A stretch of DNA of 64,000 nucleotides from DAXETY01 sp051155755 (GTDB lineage: Bacteria; Desulfobacterota; Desulfobacteria; Desulfobacterales; SG8-13), in the NCBI GenBank assembly GCA_051155755.1, contig DAXETY010000059.1:34621-98620 (forward strand). Direction: 5' to 3'. How positions within the stretch are numbered: the stretch's first letter is position 1; each line of letters begins with the position of its first letter. Position numbers and translations under genes: made by a program. Positions 48,848 through 58,263 of this stretch are shown piece by piece. The notes under the pieces are model-generated. The model was given only the letters and a program-made list of their open reading frames with translations, had not been told where the DNA came from and did no database searches.

Positions 48848-49276
48848 GTGAAGCAATCCCTCATCATCCATCCCATCGGGGTGGTGCACAACACCGACGA
48901 AGCGGTTGCGGTGGAAATTTTCGCCGAGTACGCCGACGGCTTGCTCGGTCTGGAGCAGTTTTCTCACGTCAACGTACTGTACTGGTTTCACGAAAACGAC
49001 ACACCCGAAGACCGCCGTACCCTGCAGGTGCATCCCTGCGGCAACGAAGCCAATCCGCTGACCGGTGTGTTCGCCACCCATTCTCCCTGCCGGCCCAACC
49101 TGATCGCCTTGACGCGCTGCCGCCTTCTCGCCGTCGAGGGCCGCCACCTGATCATCGATGAAATCGACGCCATCGACGGGAGTCCGGTGGTCGACATCAA
49201 GTCCTGGTTCCCCGACGCGCCCGAACCCGACGTGCGGACTCCGCACTGGGAAGGACGGGACGATGCCGAAGCGTGA
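48848..49276 (+). CDS. trmO: TrmO-like tRNA methyltransferase
   Basis: 142-residue member of the TrmO (TsaA/YaeB) family, whose characterised member N6-methylates t6A37 in tRNA-Thr using SAM. It begins with IIHPIGVVHN and has LEQFSHVNVLYWFHEND, HPCGNEANPLTGVFATHSPCRPNLIALTRC-type sequence and the C-terminal VDIKSWFPD (PYDIKPY-like). It lacks the C-terminal extension of the E. coli protein, as short forms in other bacteria and archaea do. GTG at 48848 is the likely start. The preceding 280 bases contain no credible gene. Confidence 0.85.
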   Translation: MKQSLIIHPIGVVHNTDEAVAVEIFAEYADGLLGLEQFSHVNVLYWFHENDTPEDRRTLQVHPCGNEANPLTGVFATHSPCRPNLIALTRCRLLAVEGRHLIIDEIDAIDGSPVVDIKSWFPDAPEPDVRTPHWEGRDDAEA

Positions 49277-51491
49277 GCCGCAATCGCCGGACACCGATTT
49301 TGAGCTTTCCGGCCAGATCGAACACATCACCTACACCAACGAAGAAAACGGTTTTACCATCGCCCGGGTTCGCGTCCCCGGGCGAAGGGATCCGGTCACG
49401 GTGGTGGGCAATATCCTCTCGCCCCGCCCCGGCGAATTCCTGCAGATGACCGGTGAATGGACCCGCCACCCCAAGTACGGCCCGCAGTTCAAGATCGCCA
49501 GCTACCAGTTGGCGGTGCCGGCCACAGCCCGGGGGATCGAGCGTTACCTTGGATCGGGGATGATCCGCGGGCTGGGACCGGTCATGGCCCGCCGCATCGT
49601 GAAGCACTTCGGCGACGAGACCCTGGAGGTCATCGAGAACGACATCGAGCGCCTGACCGAAGTCGAAGGCATCGGCCGCAAACGGGTGGAGCTGATCGCC
49701 CGTGCCTGGCAGGATCAAAAAGAAATTCGCAACGTCATGATTTTTCTGCAGGATCACGGGATCAGCACCGGTTATGCCGCCAAGATTTTTCGCCGGTACG
49801 GTCAGGGGGCCATCGTCGTGGTCAAGGAAAACCCCTACCGCCTGGCGGCCGACATTGACGGCATCGGTTTCAAGGTGGCCGACCGCATCGCCGAAAAACT
49901 CGGCATGCCCCCCGACTCGCCCACGCGACTGACCGCCGGCATTCTGTACGTGCTGGCCCGGCTGGCCGACGAAGGCCATGTCTATTATCCCTACGAACCC
50001 CTGCTGGAGAAGTGCGGCGAGATCCTGTCCGTGTCGCCCGAGGCCTTGAAAGACGCGGTGGGGAGTCTGGCGTTGGCAGATCGCATCGTCATCGAGGACT
50101 TAAACGACGGTTTGACCGACGACCGCGAAAACCACGAGTCGGTGTATCTGAAGGAATTTCACGTCTGCGAGACCGCCATCGCCCGACGCCTGCGGGTGCT
50201 GATCACCGCGCCCAAGTCCATCCGGGAAGTCCAGGTGGACAGTGCCCTGCAATGGGTGCAGCAACAGCTGGCCGTTCACCTGGCGGAAAAACAGATCGAA
50301 GCCGTCCGGGCCGCCCTGGTGGAAAAGGTCCTGGTGATCACCGGCGGGCCGGGCACCGGCAAGACCACCATCATCAACGCCGTGCTCAAAATATTTGCCC
50401 GCATCGGGGTGCGGTTTTTTCTGGCCGCGCCCACCGGGCGGGCGGCCAAGCGCATGGCCGAAGCCTGCGGCCATGAATCCCGTACCATTCACCGCATGCT
50501 GGAGTACAACCGTGTCAAGGGCGGTTTCCAGAAAAACGACGACAATCCTCTGGACTGCCGGCTGCTGGTCATCGACGAAGCTTCCATGATCGACACCGTG
50601 CTGATGCACCACCTGCTCAAAGCCGTTCCGCCGACCACTACATTGATCCTGGTCGGCGACGTCAACCAGCTGCCGTCGGTGGGGGCCGGCAACGTGTTGC
50701 GCGATGTCATCGAATCCGGCGCGGTCCGGGTAACGCGGCTCACCGAGATATTCCGACAGGCCCGGCGCAGCCAGATCGTGGTCAATGCCCATCGCATCAA
50801 TGCGGGACGGCTGCCGGAATTGACGCCCCCGGTCGACGACAGCGATTTTTTCTTCATCGAGCAGGAAGACCCGGAAAAGGTCCTGGACATTATCCTGGAG
50901 CTGGTGGGCCGCCGTATCCCCAACCGCTTCGGGTTCGACCCCTTTACCGAGGTGCAGGTCCTAACCCCCATGCACCGCGGGGTGGTGGGCTCGGGCAATC
51001 TCAACGACCGCCTGCAGGAAACGCTCAATCCCGGCAGCGACGGCATTTCCCGGGGAGACCGCCGGTTCCGGGTGGGCGATCGGGTCATGCAGATCAAGAA
51101 CAACTACGACAAGGACGTGTTCAATGGTGACATCGGACGGATCGAAGGCATCGACCCGGTGGACCAGACCCTGCGGGTCAACTTCGACGAACGCCCGATC
51201 GCCTACGAATTCAGCGAGCTGGACGAACTGGTGCCGGCCTACGCCATCTCGGTTCACAAATCCCAGGGATCGGAATATCCGGCCGTGGTCATGCCCCTGC
51301 TGCCCCAGCACTATCTGCTGCTGCAGCGCAACCTGATCTACACCGCGGTGACCCGCGGCCGCAAATTAATGGTGCTGGTGGGAGCCAGGCGCGCCCTGGA
51401 GATCGGCGTGCACAACGACAGCACCCAGCGTCGCTACACGTTCCTGCGCAGCCGACTGGCCCAGCCGTCCGGCGGGTTCAAACCTCGATAA
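49263..51491 (+). CDS. recD2: RecD2-type ATP-dependent DNA helicase
   Basis: 742-residue SF1B helicase of the RecD2 branch, used in repair and replication outside the RecBCD complex. ATG at 49263 lies in the end of the trmO gene. The N-terminal OB-like domain (ELSGQIEHITYTNEENGFTI) is followed by helix-hairpin-helix repeats (GLGPVMARRIVKHFG, VEGIGRKRVELI), then the helicase core with Walker A GGPGTGKTT (about 360-368), VIDEASMID, GDVNQLPSVGAG and the C-terminal VHKSQGSEYPAVV and YTAVTRGRK. The extended N-terminus separates it from RecD. Confidence 0.95.
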   Translation: MPKREPQSPDTDFELSGQIEHITYTNEENGFTIARVRVPGRRDPVTVVGNILSPRPGEFLQMTGEWTRHPKYGPQFKIASYQLAVPATARGIERYLGSGMIRGLGPVMARRIVKHFGDETLEVIENDIERLTEVEGIGRKRVELIARAWQDQKEIRNVMIFLQDHGISTGYAAKIFRRYGQGAIVVVKENPYRLAADIDGIGFKVADRIAEKLGMPPDSPTRLTAGILYVLARLADEGHVYYPYEPLLEKCGEILSVSPEALKDAVGSLALADRIVIEDLNDGLTDDRENHESVYLKEFHVCETAIARRLRVLITAPKSIREVQVDSALQWVQQQLAVHLAEKQIEAVRAALVEKVLVITGGPGTGKTTIINAVLKIFARIGVRFFLAAPTGRAAKRMAEACGHESRTIHRMLEYNRVKGGFQKNDDNPLDCRLLVIDEASMIDTVLMHHLLKAVPPTTTLILVGDVNQLPSVGAGNVLRDVIESGAVRVTRLTEIFRQARRSQIVVNAHRINAGRLPELTPPVDDSDFFFIEQEDPEKVLDIILELVGRRIPNRFGFDPFTEVQVLTPMHRGVVGSGNLNDRLQETLNPGSDGISRGDRRFRVGDRVMQIKNNYDKDVFNGDIGRIEGIDPVDQTLRVNFDERPIAYEFSELDELVPAYAISVHKSQGSEYPAVVMPLLPQHYLLLQRNLIYTAVTRGRKLMVLVGARRALEIGVHNDSTQRRYTFLRSRLAQPSGGFKPR

Positions 51492-51603
51492 GTGCTGATA
51501 CCGGCAACGATCGAGATCTTGCGTTCACCAGCGCACCGCATCAATTTCCGTTTGTACATGGAATCAACCAGAGGATGGTTATGGAAGACCGCTCGGTACT
51601 TTT

Positions 51604-51816
51604 CGACTGACGGATGCGGCTCTGGCAATGTGCCGCAAGATCAATCAGCGCTCACCGCTGGCACTGCGGCTTTCGCGCACGGCCATCGACCAGGGCATGC
51701 ACGCCGGCTTTGAGGAAATTCTGGAACTGGAGGCCGGCCATTTGCTGGTTTGTGTACAGGCGCAGAATCAGCAACAATATTTGGAACAAAAACTGCGGCA
51801 GATGAAGAAAAAATAG
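51604..51816 (+). pseudogene. Enoyl-CoA hydratase (crotonase) C-terminal remnant
   Basis: The frame reads FRLTDAALAMCRKINQRSPL and continues through ALRLSRTAIDQGMHAGFEEI to a short charged tail (YLEQKLRQMKKK). This is the C-terminal helical part of crotonase-superfamily proteins, where the fixed pattern is KSPLALRLxKxAIxxG. About 190 upstream residues, including the oxyanion-hole region, are absent from the 112 bases between it and recD2. An in-frame ATG at 51628 would give only 62 residues. It looks like a deletion relic rather than a working gene. Confidence 0.65.
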
Positions 51817-51867
51817 CAAATGGCAAAACGATGGCGCAGCAATGCCCGCGTTCGCATCCCGAGCCGA

Positions 51868-52215
51868 CTATTCTTCGGTTTCAGCGGTTTCCACGGCGGC
51901 CGCTTTTTTCTCCTTTTTGGCTTTTTTCCCGGCCGGTTCCGGCACCCCGCGTTTGCGTCGGGGCGGCTCGGTCTGCGCGGCGTCCTTTTTCCGGGCCTTG
52001 ATCTCGGCTTTTTCGGCGTTGCGGGACTCGATACCTGCAATTACGGCCAGCTGGTGCCGGGCCTGGCGCATCTCGCCTTTGTAGTGTTTCACCTTGGAAT
52101 CGCGCTGAATCTGCGTGTCGGTCATCCCCCTGGCGGCCAGCGCTGCGATGCGTTCGGACAGCTGGCTCCGGGCCGTTTCGAGATGAGATAGAATGTGCGG
52201 TTTTTTTCTCAACAT
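51868..52215 (-). CDS. Small basic protein with Lys/Ala-rich tail
   Basis: 115 residues, unknown function. GGAGG precedes the ATG by about 11 bases. The first 65 residues are helical with heptad-like spacing (HLETARSQLSERIAALAARG, MRQARHQLAVIAGIE). The last 50 are rich in Lys, Ala and Glu with PPRRKRG and GKKAKKEKKAAA, resembling histone H1-like bacterial tails. It could bind nucleic acid, but no domain was recognised. A strong start signal and AT-rich upstream DNA support it as a real gene. Confidence 0.6.
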   Translation of the reverse strand: MLRKKPHILSHLETARSQLSERIAALAARGMTDTQIQRDSKVKHYKGEMRQARHQLAVIAGIESRNAEKAEIKARKKDAAQTEPPRRKRGVPEPAGKKAKKEKKAAAVETAETEE

Positions 52216-52578
52216 GTTTTATAAAGCCTCCGAAAAGGGTCATTTCACGAAGCCGTCTTGGCATGGTTACAGAGGTAAGAATAAAACAAAATGTGTGCCA
52301 TAAATTTATCATTAGTAATGGCAAGTGTTTATATGTCATGCCCGCCGTCGGCGGCAGAACCGCAGGTTCTTCATTTTTCGTCCACAAAGGGTTCGAAACG
52401 GCAAAAGATGCCGGTTTCGGCGCGTAACAATTCCATTCTGTTCGATTTTTTACGATCCCGCCCCTTTTACCGGAAATTCTGCGAACAGATATGCCCGTTC
52501 TGATTTGTTTGTGCGCGGATTCCCAAATTCGGTTGCCATGAGAAAACAATGCGGCCGGTCAGGTGCGGATGGCGGACA
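52216..52578. other. AT-rich intergenic region
   Basis: About 360 bases upstream of the small basic protein gene and downstream of the EamA transporter. The first 120 bases are AT-rich and probably hold the promoter for the basic protein. No RNA gene or coding frame could be supported. Confidence 0.6.
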
Positions 52579-53490
52579 CTACTTCGCTGCAGAAGCCGAA
52601 GCGGCCGGCCGATAGTTTACCAGCAGCATTCCCAGGCCGACCATGGCCAGGGCGGTGATCAGGCGCACGGTAATGAGTTCGCCGAGGATCAGCACACCGC
52701 TGATGGTCACGCCGAACACCGGGACGAAGAAGGTGAAGGCATGCAGCAGGCTGATGGGGTAGCGGTGTACCATCTCGAACCAGAAGATGAAGCTGACCGA
52801 GGCCACGATGATGCACTGGTAAAACAGCGAGACGGCGGTCAGGGCCGAAAAACCGCTGATAAAAGGCCCTTCGGTCAGAAAGCTGGCGCCGAACAACAGC
52901 GGTACGGAGAAAAACACCTGGTAAAACAGCGTTTGCATCGGTGTGGCCCGGCCGACCAGGTAGCGCTTGATGTAAATGGTGGTCGCCGCCCACAGGGCCC
53001 CGGCGGCCAGCGCCATCAAATCTCCGACCAGCATGCCGCCGGGCGAGGCGCCGAGGTTGCTGACAAACAACAGGGACACGCCCAAAAAGGCGATGGTCAG
53101 CCCGATCAACTTCCAGCGGTTCAATCGATCGCCCGACAGGAAAAAATGGGCGCCCAGGGCGACGAAAAAAGGAGCGGTGTACACCAGTATGTAGGTGCGC
53201 GAGGCCAGGGTGTATTCGAGACCGGCGTAGATCAGGGCGAATTCCGAACCGAACAGAAAACCGACCACCGCCCCGTGCAGGACCAGCCGGCCGCCGGGAA
53301 ACAGCGGTATCTTCCGAAACTGCATCCATAGTGCGATGAGCAGGCTGGCCACGGCCGAACGCAAGCCGCACATGAACAGGGGGGCGATCTCACGCTCGGC
53401 GATTTTGATAAAGGCCATGTTGCCGCCCCAGGTCATTGCCAGCAGCAACAATACGACGATCGCTTTCCATTGAAGCTGTCCTTGATACAT
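52579..53490 (-). CDS. EamA/DMT-family transporter
   Basis: 303-residue inner-membrane protein with ten predicted helices in two EamA repeats. The first repeat starts AIVVLLLLAMTWGGNMAFIK and contains LIYAGLEYTLASRTYILVYTAPFFVA; the second contains ALAAGALWAATTIYIKRYL and ends VSGVLILGELITVRLITALAM-like sequence. Members export or take up amino acids and other small metabolites; the substrate cannot be predicted. Standalone, with intergenic regions on both sides. Confidence 0.87.
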   Translation of the reverse strand: MYQGQLQWKAIVVLLLLAMTWGGNMAFIKIAEREIAPLFMCGLRSAVASLLIALWMQFRKIPLFPGGRLVLHGAVVGFLFGSEFALIYAGLEYTLASRTYILVYTAPFFVALGAHFFLSGDRLNRWKLIGLTIAFLGVSLLFVSNLGASPGGMLVGDLMALAAGALWAATTIYIKRYLVGRATPMQTLFYQVFFSVPLLFGASFLTEGPFISGFSALTAVSLFYQCIIVASVSFIFWFEMVHRYPISLLHAFTFFVPVFGVTISGVLILGELITVRLITALAMVGLGMLLVNYRPAASASAAK

Positions 53491-53934
53491 GAAGGGATGG
53501 GTTCCTCAGCGTGGCGGTGCGAGCTGCTCGGCCGGTTTGTCGGTTCAGCCATCGATCTTTTCGGATGAATTTTACCACTATGGCGCATCTGGCCCCGGCC
53601 GTCAAACTGTGTTCCTGCCGGCGAATGTCTTTTCAAAAACAAATGTTGCGCACCGGTCAAACCCGGTTATTTTTTTTACAGGATGGTAAAAACTGCAACA
53701 GCCGGTGCCTGTCCGAATTGCATCGGCCCCGGGATGACTGCTGTGAATGTCGTTTTGCATGAACCGTTGGAACGACCCTTGTCTTTTACGGAAGCATGGC
53801 ACGAGGTTTGCTTTGCAACAGATTGAGAGATCCGGCAACATCAGTTTTTAGAAGCGTTCGCATCGGCGGCGGCAACGAGCGCCCGGTGAGGTGAATACCA
53901 GGCGTTGCCGCAGCCGGGCCCGAAAGGAGGCGGC
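53491..53934. other. Intergenic region between divergent transporter and threonine dehydrogenase genes
   Basis: About 440 bases with only short, unsupported reading frames. A run of eight T residues near 53670 is present but lacks a stem before it. No tRNA, small RNA or operator was recognised. Confidence 0.55.
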
Positions 53935-54930
53935 ATGCGACGTGTGCTTGTGACCGGCGCGGCCGGACAGATCGGCTCCGAGTTGACCCTCTTTTTAAGA
54001 GATGCGTTGGGCGAGGCCAACGTGGTTGCCTGCGGGCATCGCAAAAAACCGTCCCCGGCCGTGTTCGAATCGGGCCCTTTTCATTACATCGACTGCACCC
54101 GGGCCGCGGCTGTGGCCGAGCTGATGGCCCGCTATCACGTGGACACGATCTTCCACCTGGCAGCCATTTTGTCGGCCAAGGCCGAAAACGATCCGATCCA
54201 CGCCTGGCGGGTCAACATCGAAGGTCTGCGCAACGTGCTCGAAGCCGCCCGGTCCGGCGGGTGTGCGGTATTTACCCCCAGTTCGATCGCCGCCTTCGGG
54301 CCTTCCACCCCCAGGAAACACACCCCCCAGGACACCATCCAGCGGCCGAACACCATCTACGGGGTCACCAAGGTTGCCGGCGAGCTGCTCTGCGACTACT
54401 ATTTCCAACGCTACGGAGTGGATACCCGCGGCCTTCGCTATCCGGGAATCATTTCTTACCAAACGCCCCCGGGAGGCGGCACCACCGACTATGCCGTGGC
54501 GATCTACTTCGAAGCGGTCCGTCACCGTCGCTACTGCAGTTATCTCAGGGAGGACACCGCTCTGGCCATGATGTACATGCCCGATGCCTTGCGGGCGGCG
54601 GTCGAACTCATGGAGGCCGATCCGCAACGTCTGCGGCACCGCAACGCCTACAATGTCACGGCCATGACCCTGACACCCCGAAGCATTGCCGCTGCCATCC
54701 GGCGCCGCATCGCCGACTTTGTGCTCGATGTCGCCGTCGATCCCCGGCGGCAGGCGATTGCCGATTCCTGGCCCGACAGCCTGGACGATTCGGCCGCCCG
54801 CCGGGAGTGGGGCTGGCGACCGCAATTCGACCTGGAAACCATGACCGGCGACATGCTGGCGAACCTATCGATAACAGACCCAAACCAGAAGGATTCGCGA
54901 TGCCTGGTGACAAGCTGGGAGAACGACTGA
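53935..54930 (+). CDS. SDR-type L-threonine 3-dehydrogenase
   Basis: 331-residue extended short-chain dehydrogenase. ATG 53935 has AAAGGAGG six bases upstream. It has the NAD-binding VTGAAGQIGSEL (6-17), HLAAILSAKAE (74-84) and the catalytic Y142xxxK146 (IYGVTKVAGE), plus LRYPGIISY. These, and the directly following 2-amino-3-ketobutyrate CoA ligase, identify the epimerase-like (not the zinc-dependent) threonine dehydrogenase, which oxidises L-threonine to 2-amino-3-ketobutyrate. Without the neighbour it would be called only an NAD-dependent epimerase. Confidence 0.87.
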   Translation: MRRVLVTGAAGQIGSELTLFLRDALGEANVVACGHRKKPSPAVFESGPFHYIDCTRAAAVAELMARYHVDTIFHLAAILSAKAENDPIHAWRVNIEGLRNVLEAARSGGCAVFTPSSIAAFGPSTPRKHTPQDTIQRPNTIYGVTKVAGELLCDYYFQRYGVDTRGLRYPGIISYQTPPGGGTTDYAVAIYFEAVRHRRYCSYLREDTALAMMYMPDALRAAVELMEADPQRLRHRNAYNVTAMTLTPRSIAAAIRRRIADFVLDVAVDPRRQAIADSWPDSLDDSAARREWGWRPQFDLETMTGDMLANLSITDPNQKDSRCLVTSWEND

Positions 54931-56135
54931 AGCAGCGAGTCTCGGACCTCGAGCGCAAAGGTTTGCGCAAAGGTAAGGAAGTCGTCATCCGGGCGGTTTT
55001 ACCGCCCGAGGCCGACCGCGGGCCCCGCTATCTGCTGGAAGGATACGGCGATCAGCCGTTTCTGCGGATGAACGCCAACAGCTATCTGGGTCTTTCTTTG
55101 CAGGAGGCGGTCATCGCTGCCGAGGAAGCAGCCGTGCGCCGTTTCGGGACCGGTCCGGGGGCGGTGCGATTCATCAGCGGGACCTACCGACCGCATGTGG
55201 ACCTGGAAATGCGTCTGGCCGCTTTTCATCGCCGGGAAGCCGCCATGATTTTCAGCTCGGCCTATGCCACGGTGATGGGCGTGATTGCGCCCCTGGTCGA
55301 AGAAGACACCGTCGTGCTGAGCGACGCGCTCAACCATAACTGCATCATCAATGCGGTAAAGCTCGCCCGTCCCCGGGACAAAGGGGTTTACCGGCACCTG
55401 GACATGGCCGATCTGGAGTCGCAGATTCGTCAGGCCGCCGGCAAGGCCGGGCACTTGCTGGTCGTCACCGACGGGGTGTTCAGCATGCGCGGGGATTATG
55501 CGCCGCTGGACGTCATCGCGGCGCTGGCCGAGACCTACGAAGGGCAATTTTCCCGCGGGATTACCCTCGTGGTGGACGACTCCCACGGCGTGGGGGCTCT
55601 GGGTGAAACCGGGCGCGGCACCGAAGAGATCACCGGCTCCCGCGGCATCGACCTGCTCGTGGCCACCCTCGGAAAAGCCCTGGGGGTCAACGGTGGTTAC
55701 GTGGTGGCTGCCGGCAGTGTTATCGATTATCTGCGGGAGACCGCCCCGTTCTATGTGTACTCCAATCCCATCACACCGGCCGAAGCCGCCGCCGCCCTGC
55801 GGGCCCTGCAAATCCTGGACAGCGCACCGGGGCGGGAGCGGCTGGCCCGCCTGCGGCGACTCACCGGCCGTCTGGAATCCGGATTGCAGGCGCTGGGATA
55901 CGAGGTCATCCCGGGACCGCACCCGGTGGTTCCCCTGATGATCCGGGACACCCGCCGCACCGCCGAACTGGCCGCGCTTCTGTTCGAAAACGGCATCCTG
56001 GCCACCGGCCTGAAATACCCGGTGGTTCCCCGGGGCGACGAGGAAATCCGTTTCCAGGTCACGGCCGATCACACCGAGTCCGATATCGACACGGTGCTGA
56101 CCGTCCTTAAGGAGGGGACGTCTATTGGTTTATAA
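54900..56135 (+). CDS. kbl: 2-amino-3-ketobutyrate CoA ligase (glycine C-acetyltransferase)
   Basis: 411-residue PLP enzyme of the alpha-oxoamine synthase family that cleaves 2-amino-3-ketobutyrate with CoA to glycine and acetyl-CoA. ATG 54900 (MPGDKLGERLKQRVSDLERK) has AGAAGGA upstream and overlaps the dehydrogenase gene by 31 bases. NANSYLGLS, GTGPGAVRFISGTY, VVDDSHGVGALGETGRG and the PLP-lysine ATLGKALGVNGGY are visible. The pair forms a complete threonine-to-glycine route. AONS or serine palmitoyltransferase activity is less likely given the partner. Confidence 0.92.
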   Translation: MPGDKLGERLKQRVSDLERKGLRKGKEVVIRAVLPPEADRGPRYLLEGYGDQPFLRMNANSYLGLSLQEAVIAAEEAAVRRFGTGPGAVRFISGTYRPHVDLEMRLAAFHRREAAMIFSSAYATVMGVIAPLVEEDTVVLSDALNHNCIINAVKLARPRDKGVYRHLDMADLESQIRQAAGKAGHLLVVTDGVFSMRGDYAPLDVIAALAETYEGQFSRGITLVVDDSHGVGALGETGRGTEEITGSRGIDLLVATLGKALGVNGGYVVAAGSVIDYLRETAPFYVYSNPITPAEAAAALRALQILDSAPGRERLARLRRLTGRLESGLQALGYEVIPGPHPVVPLMIRDTRRTAELAALLFENGILATGLKYPVVPRGDEEIRFQVTADHTESDIDTVLTVLKEGTSIGL

Positions 56136-56210
56136 GTTTCTCCTTCGGCGGCTGCGAACACTGCCAAGGCGCCCGGATCGGGATCGGTCGGCGGAGAAGG
56201 GCGGGGCGAT

Positions 56211-57584
56211 TCAGTCGAGCGGCTCGAAGCGGCAGGTGAAATGACGCAGGAATTTCGGCTGATAGCCGATGCGGTAGCCGGACACAGCTTCGCGTTGGTT
56301 CCAGACGTTTCCGATGACTTCGGCCAGGTAGTCAAAATGGCTTTGGGTGTATACCCGTCGTGGGAAGGCCAGCCGGACAAGCTCCAGCGGCGCCGGAATT
56401 TCGTTGCCCTGCGCATCGCGACGGCCGAACATGACGCTGCCCAGCTCCACGCTGCGAACCCCGCCTTCCACGTATATGGCGTTCACCAATCCGATGCCGG
56501 GATATTGGAGGGGCGCAATGTGAGGCAGAAATAGGCGGGCATCCAGAAATACCGCGTGTCCCCCGGCCGGCCGGACCATCGGAATTCCAGCCGGCTCCAG
56601 TTTCCGACAGAGGTATTCGACCGTGGCGTGTCGATACTTTTGGTACTCATAATCCAGGGCTTCCATCAGCCCAACGGCGATCACTTCCAGATCCCGTCCG
56701 GCCAGGCCGCCGTATGTAGGAAACCCTTCCCGCAGGATCAGCAGATTCTTGAACTGCTCGGCCCAGCCATCGTTGTTGCACACCAGAAATCCGCCGATGT
56801 TTGCCAGGCCGTCCTTTTTACAGCTCATGGTGGCGGCGTCGGCGTAAGAGAACATCTCGACGGCGATCTCCAGCAGCGACTTGCCCCGGTAACCGGGCTC
56901 CCGCTCGTGAATGAAAAACGCGTTTTCGGCATATCGGCAGGCATCCAGCACCAGGGGAATGCCGTGGCGATCGAGAATTTGTTTAACCCGGCGAATGTTG
57001 TCCATGGAAACCGGCTGGCCGCCGCCGGTGTTGTTGGTGACGGTGATCATGGCAAACGGAATGTTCGCAGCGCCGTGGTCTTGAATACAGCGTTCCAGCT
57101 GCTCCGTGTCCATGTTGCCCTTGAATGGCGCGATTCGGGCCGGATCGAGTCCTTCGGGGCACAGCAGGTCCGGTGCCCGGCCTCCGGCGTACTCGACATT
57201 TGCCCGGGTGGTGTCGAAATGGCTGTTATTGGGGATCACATGGCCCGGTTTTACCAGAGCCTGACTCAAGATGCTTTCCGCAGCCCGTCCCTGGTGGGTC
57301 GGCAGCACATGCGCCATGCCGGTGATCCGCTTGACGGTCGCTTCGAAGTTTTTCCACGATCGGCTGCCGGCATAACTTTCATCTCCGCGCATCAAGGCGG
57401 CCCACTGCTCGCTGGACATGGCTCCGGTGCCGCTGTCGGTAAGCAGATCGATGCAACAGTCCGCGGCATCCAGCAGAAATACATTGTAGTGGGCTGCTGC
57501 CAGGGCCTGCACCCGCTCCCTGCGAGAGGTCATCTTGATGGGCTCGGTCATTTTGATCCGAAACGGTTCAATGATGGTTCGCAT
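56211..57584 (-). CDS. tnaA: Tryptophanase (beta-eliminating lyase family)
   Basis: 457-residue PLP enzyme expected to split tryptophan into indole, pyruvate and ammonia. TDSGTGAMSSEQWAALMRGDE, ESYAGSRSW, THQGRAAE, TVTNNTGGGQPVS and the PLP-lysine SCKKDGLANIGGF are conserved in the tryptophanase and tyrosine phenol-lyase family. The segment VRSVELGSVMFGRRD with VYTQSHFD matches tryptophanase (VEIGS, YTQTH) better than tyrosine phenol-lyase (MERG). No TnaC-like leader peptide was seen upstream; a STAS gene precedes it by 46 bases. Tyrosine phenol-lyase remains possible. Confidence 0.83.
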   Translation of the reverse strand: MRTIIEPFRIKMTEPIKMTSRRERVQALAAAHYNVFLLDAADCCIDLLTDSGTGAMSSEQWAALMRGDESYAGSRSWKNFEATVKRITGMAHVLPTHQGRAAESILSQALVKPGHVIPNNSHFDTTRANVEYAGGRAPDLLCPEGLDPARIAPFKGNMDTEQLERCIQDHGAANIPFAMITVTNNTGGGQPVSMDNIRRVKQILDRHGIPLVLDACRYAENAFFIHEREPGYRGKSLLEIAVEMFSYADAATMSCKKDGLANIGGFLVCNNDGWAEQFKNLLILREGFPTYGGLAGRDLEVIAVGLMEALDYEYQKYRHATVEYLCRKLEPAGIPMVRPAGGHAVFLDARLFLPHIAPLQYPGIGLVNAIYVEGGVRSVELGSVMFGRRDAQGNEIPAPLELVRLAFPRRVYTQSHFDYLAEVIGNVWNQREAVSGYRIGYQPKFLRHFTCRFEPLD

Positions 57585-57630
57585 GCTTGTCTCACAAACA
57601 ATGGGGGGTCAACCGATTTTGGCGGCGATG

Positions 57631-58011
57631 TTACAAAGCCCTGTCGGACTTGACGGCTTTTTGCATGGTCTCCAGGTAAGCGTCGAATTCCGCCACGCTG
57701 GCAAAGATCTGCTTCGACGGCAAGGCGTTGATGATGTCGAATACTTTTTTGATTTGGGGCTGCAGGTTCATCACCTTCAGCTGCCCGTTCATTTTCTTTA
57801 AGGCCCCACGAGTTTTCAAGATCACCCGGATGCCGGCGCTGCTGATATATTCCAGCCTCGCCAGGTCCAAGACCAACAGCCGGGGGCGCTGCGCAAGGAT
57901 CGCCTCGATCTTGCTCTCCAAAACTGCATACGTGTTGGAATTCAGCGAACCGGCCGGATAGACGACATAAACTTCCGGGGCCTTTTGCGCCACCATGACC
58001 GTCAGCGACAT
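57631..58011 (-). CDS. STAS-domain anti-sigma factor antagonist-like protein
   Basis: 126-residue single STAS domain. The phosphorylatable serine region LEYISSAGIRVIL (about 68-80) is intact, after LLVLDLARL. AAGGAGGAGG lies just before the ATG. Such proteins bind an anti-sigma or serine kinase partner and release it on phosphorylation. No RsbW-like kinase or sigma factor is nearby. It precedes tnaA by 46 bases and may be cotranscribed, although a functional link is not evident. Confidence 0.87.
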   Translation of the reverse strand: MSLTVMVAQKAPEVYVVYPAGSLNSNTYAVLESKIEAILAQRPRLLVLDLARLEYISSAGIRVILKTRGALKKMNGQLKVMNLQPQIKKVFDIINALPSKQIFASVAEFDAYLETMQKAVKSDRAL

Positions 58012-58263
58012 GCCTCCTCCTTAAAATCGGCTCCTCCGTTGTATGGCAGCCTTTCATATCCTCTGTTTGTCAGGTCAACCCGATCAAAACCCGCCGGATC
58101 AATCTGGATGCGCGTCCGTTCTGGTCCGAATGAATCTTCAGCCCCGACAAGGCGCGCCTTCTTTCGGCAACGGGCGGATGTAAGACCACAATTTAATACC
58201 GAAACCAAAAAATAGAATGCCGCCTTCAATAAAACGCACGCATCACTATGGGGATGGATGCAT

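Noticed and set aside
48567..48851. Possible 94-residue gene between acetoacetyl-CoA synthetase and trmO
   Set aside because: No ribosome-binding site, no motif, unusual composition for this genome; treated as intergenic.
56211..57584. Tyrosine phenol-lyase
   Set aside because: The discriminating segment reads VELGS with YTQSH, closer to tryptophanase than to the MERG type of tyrosine phenol-lyase, though not excluded.
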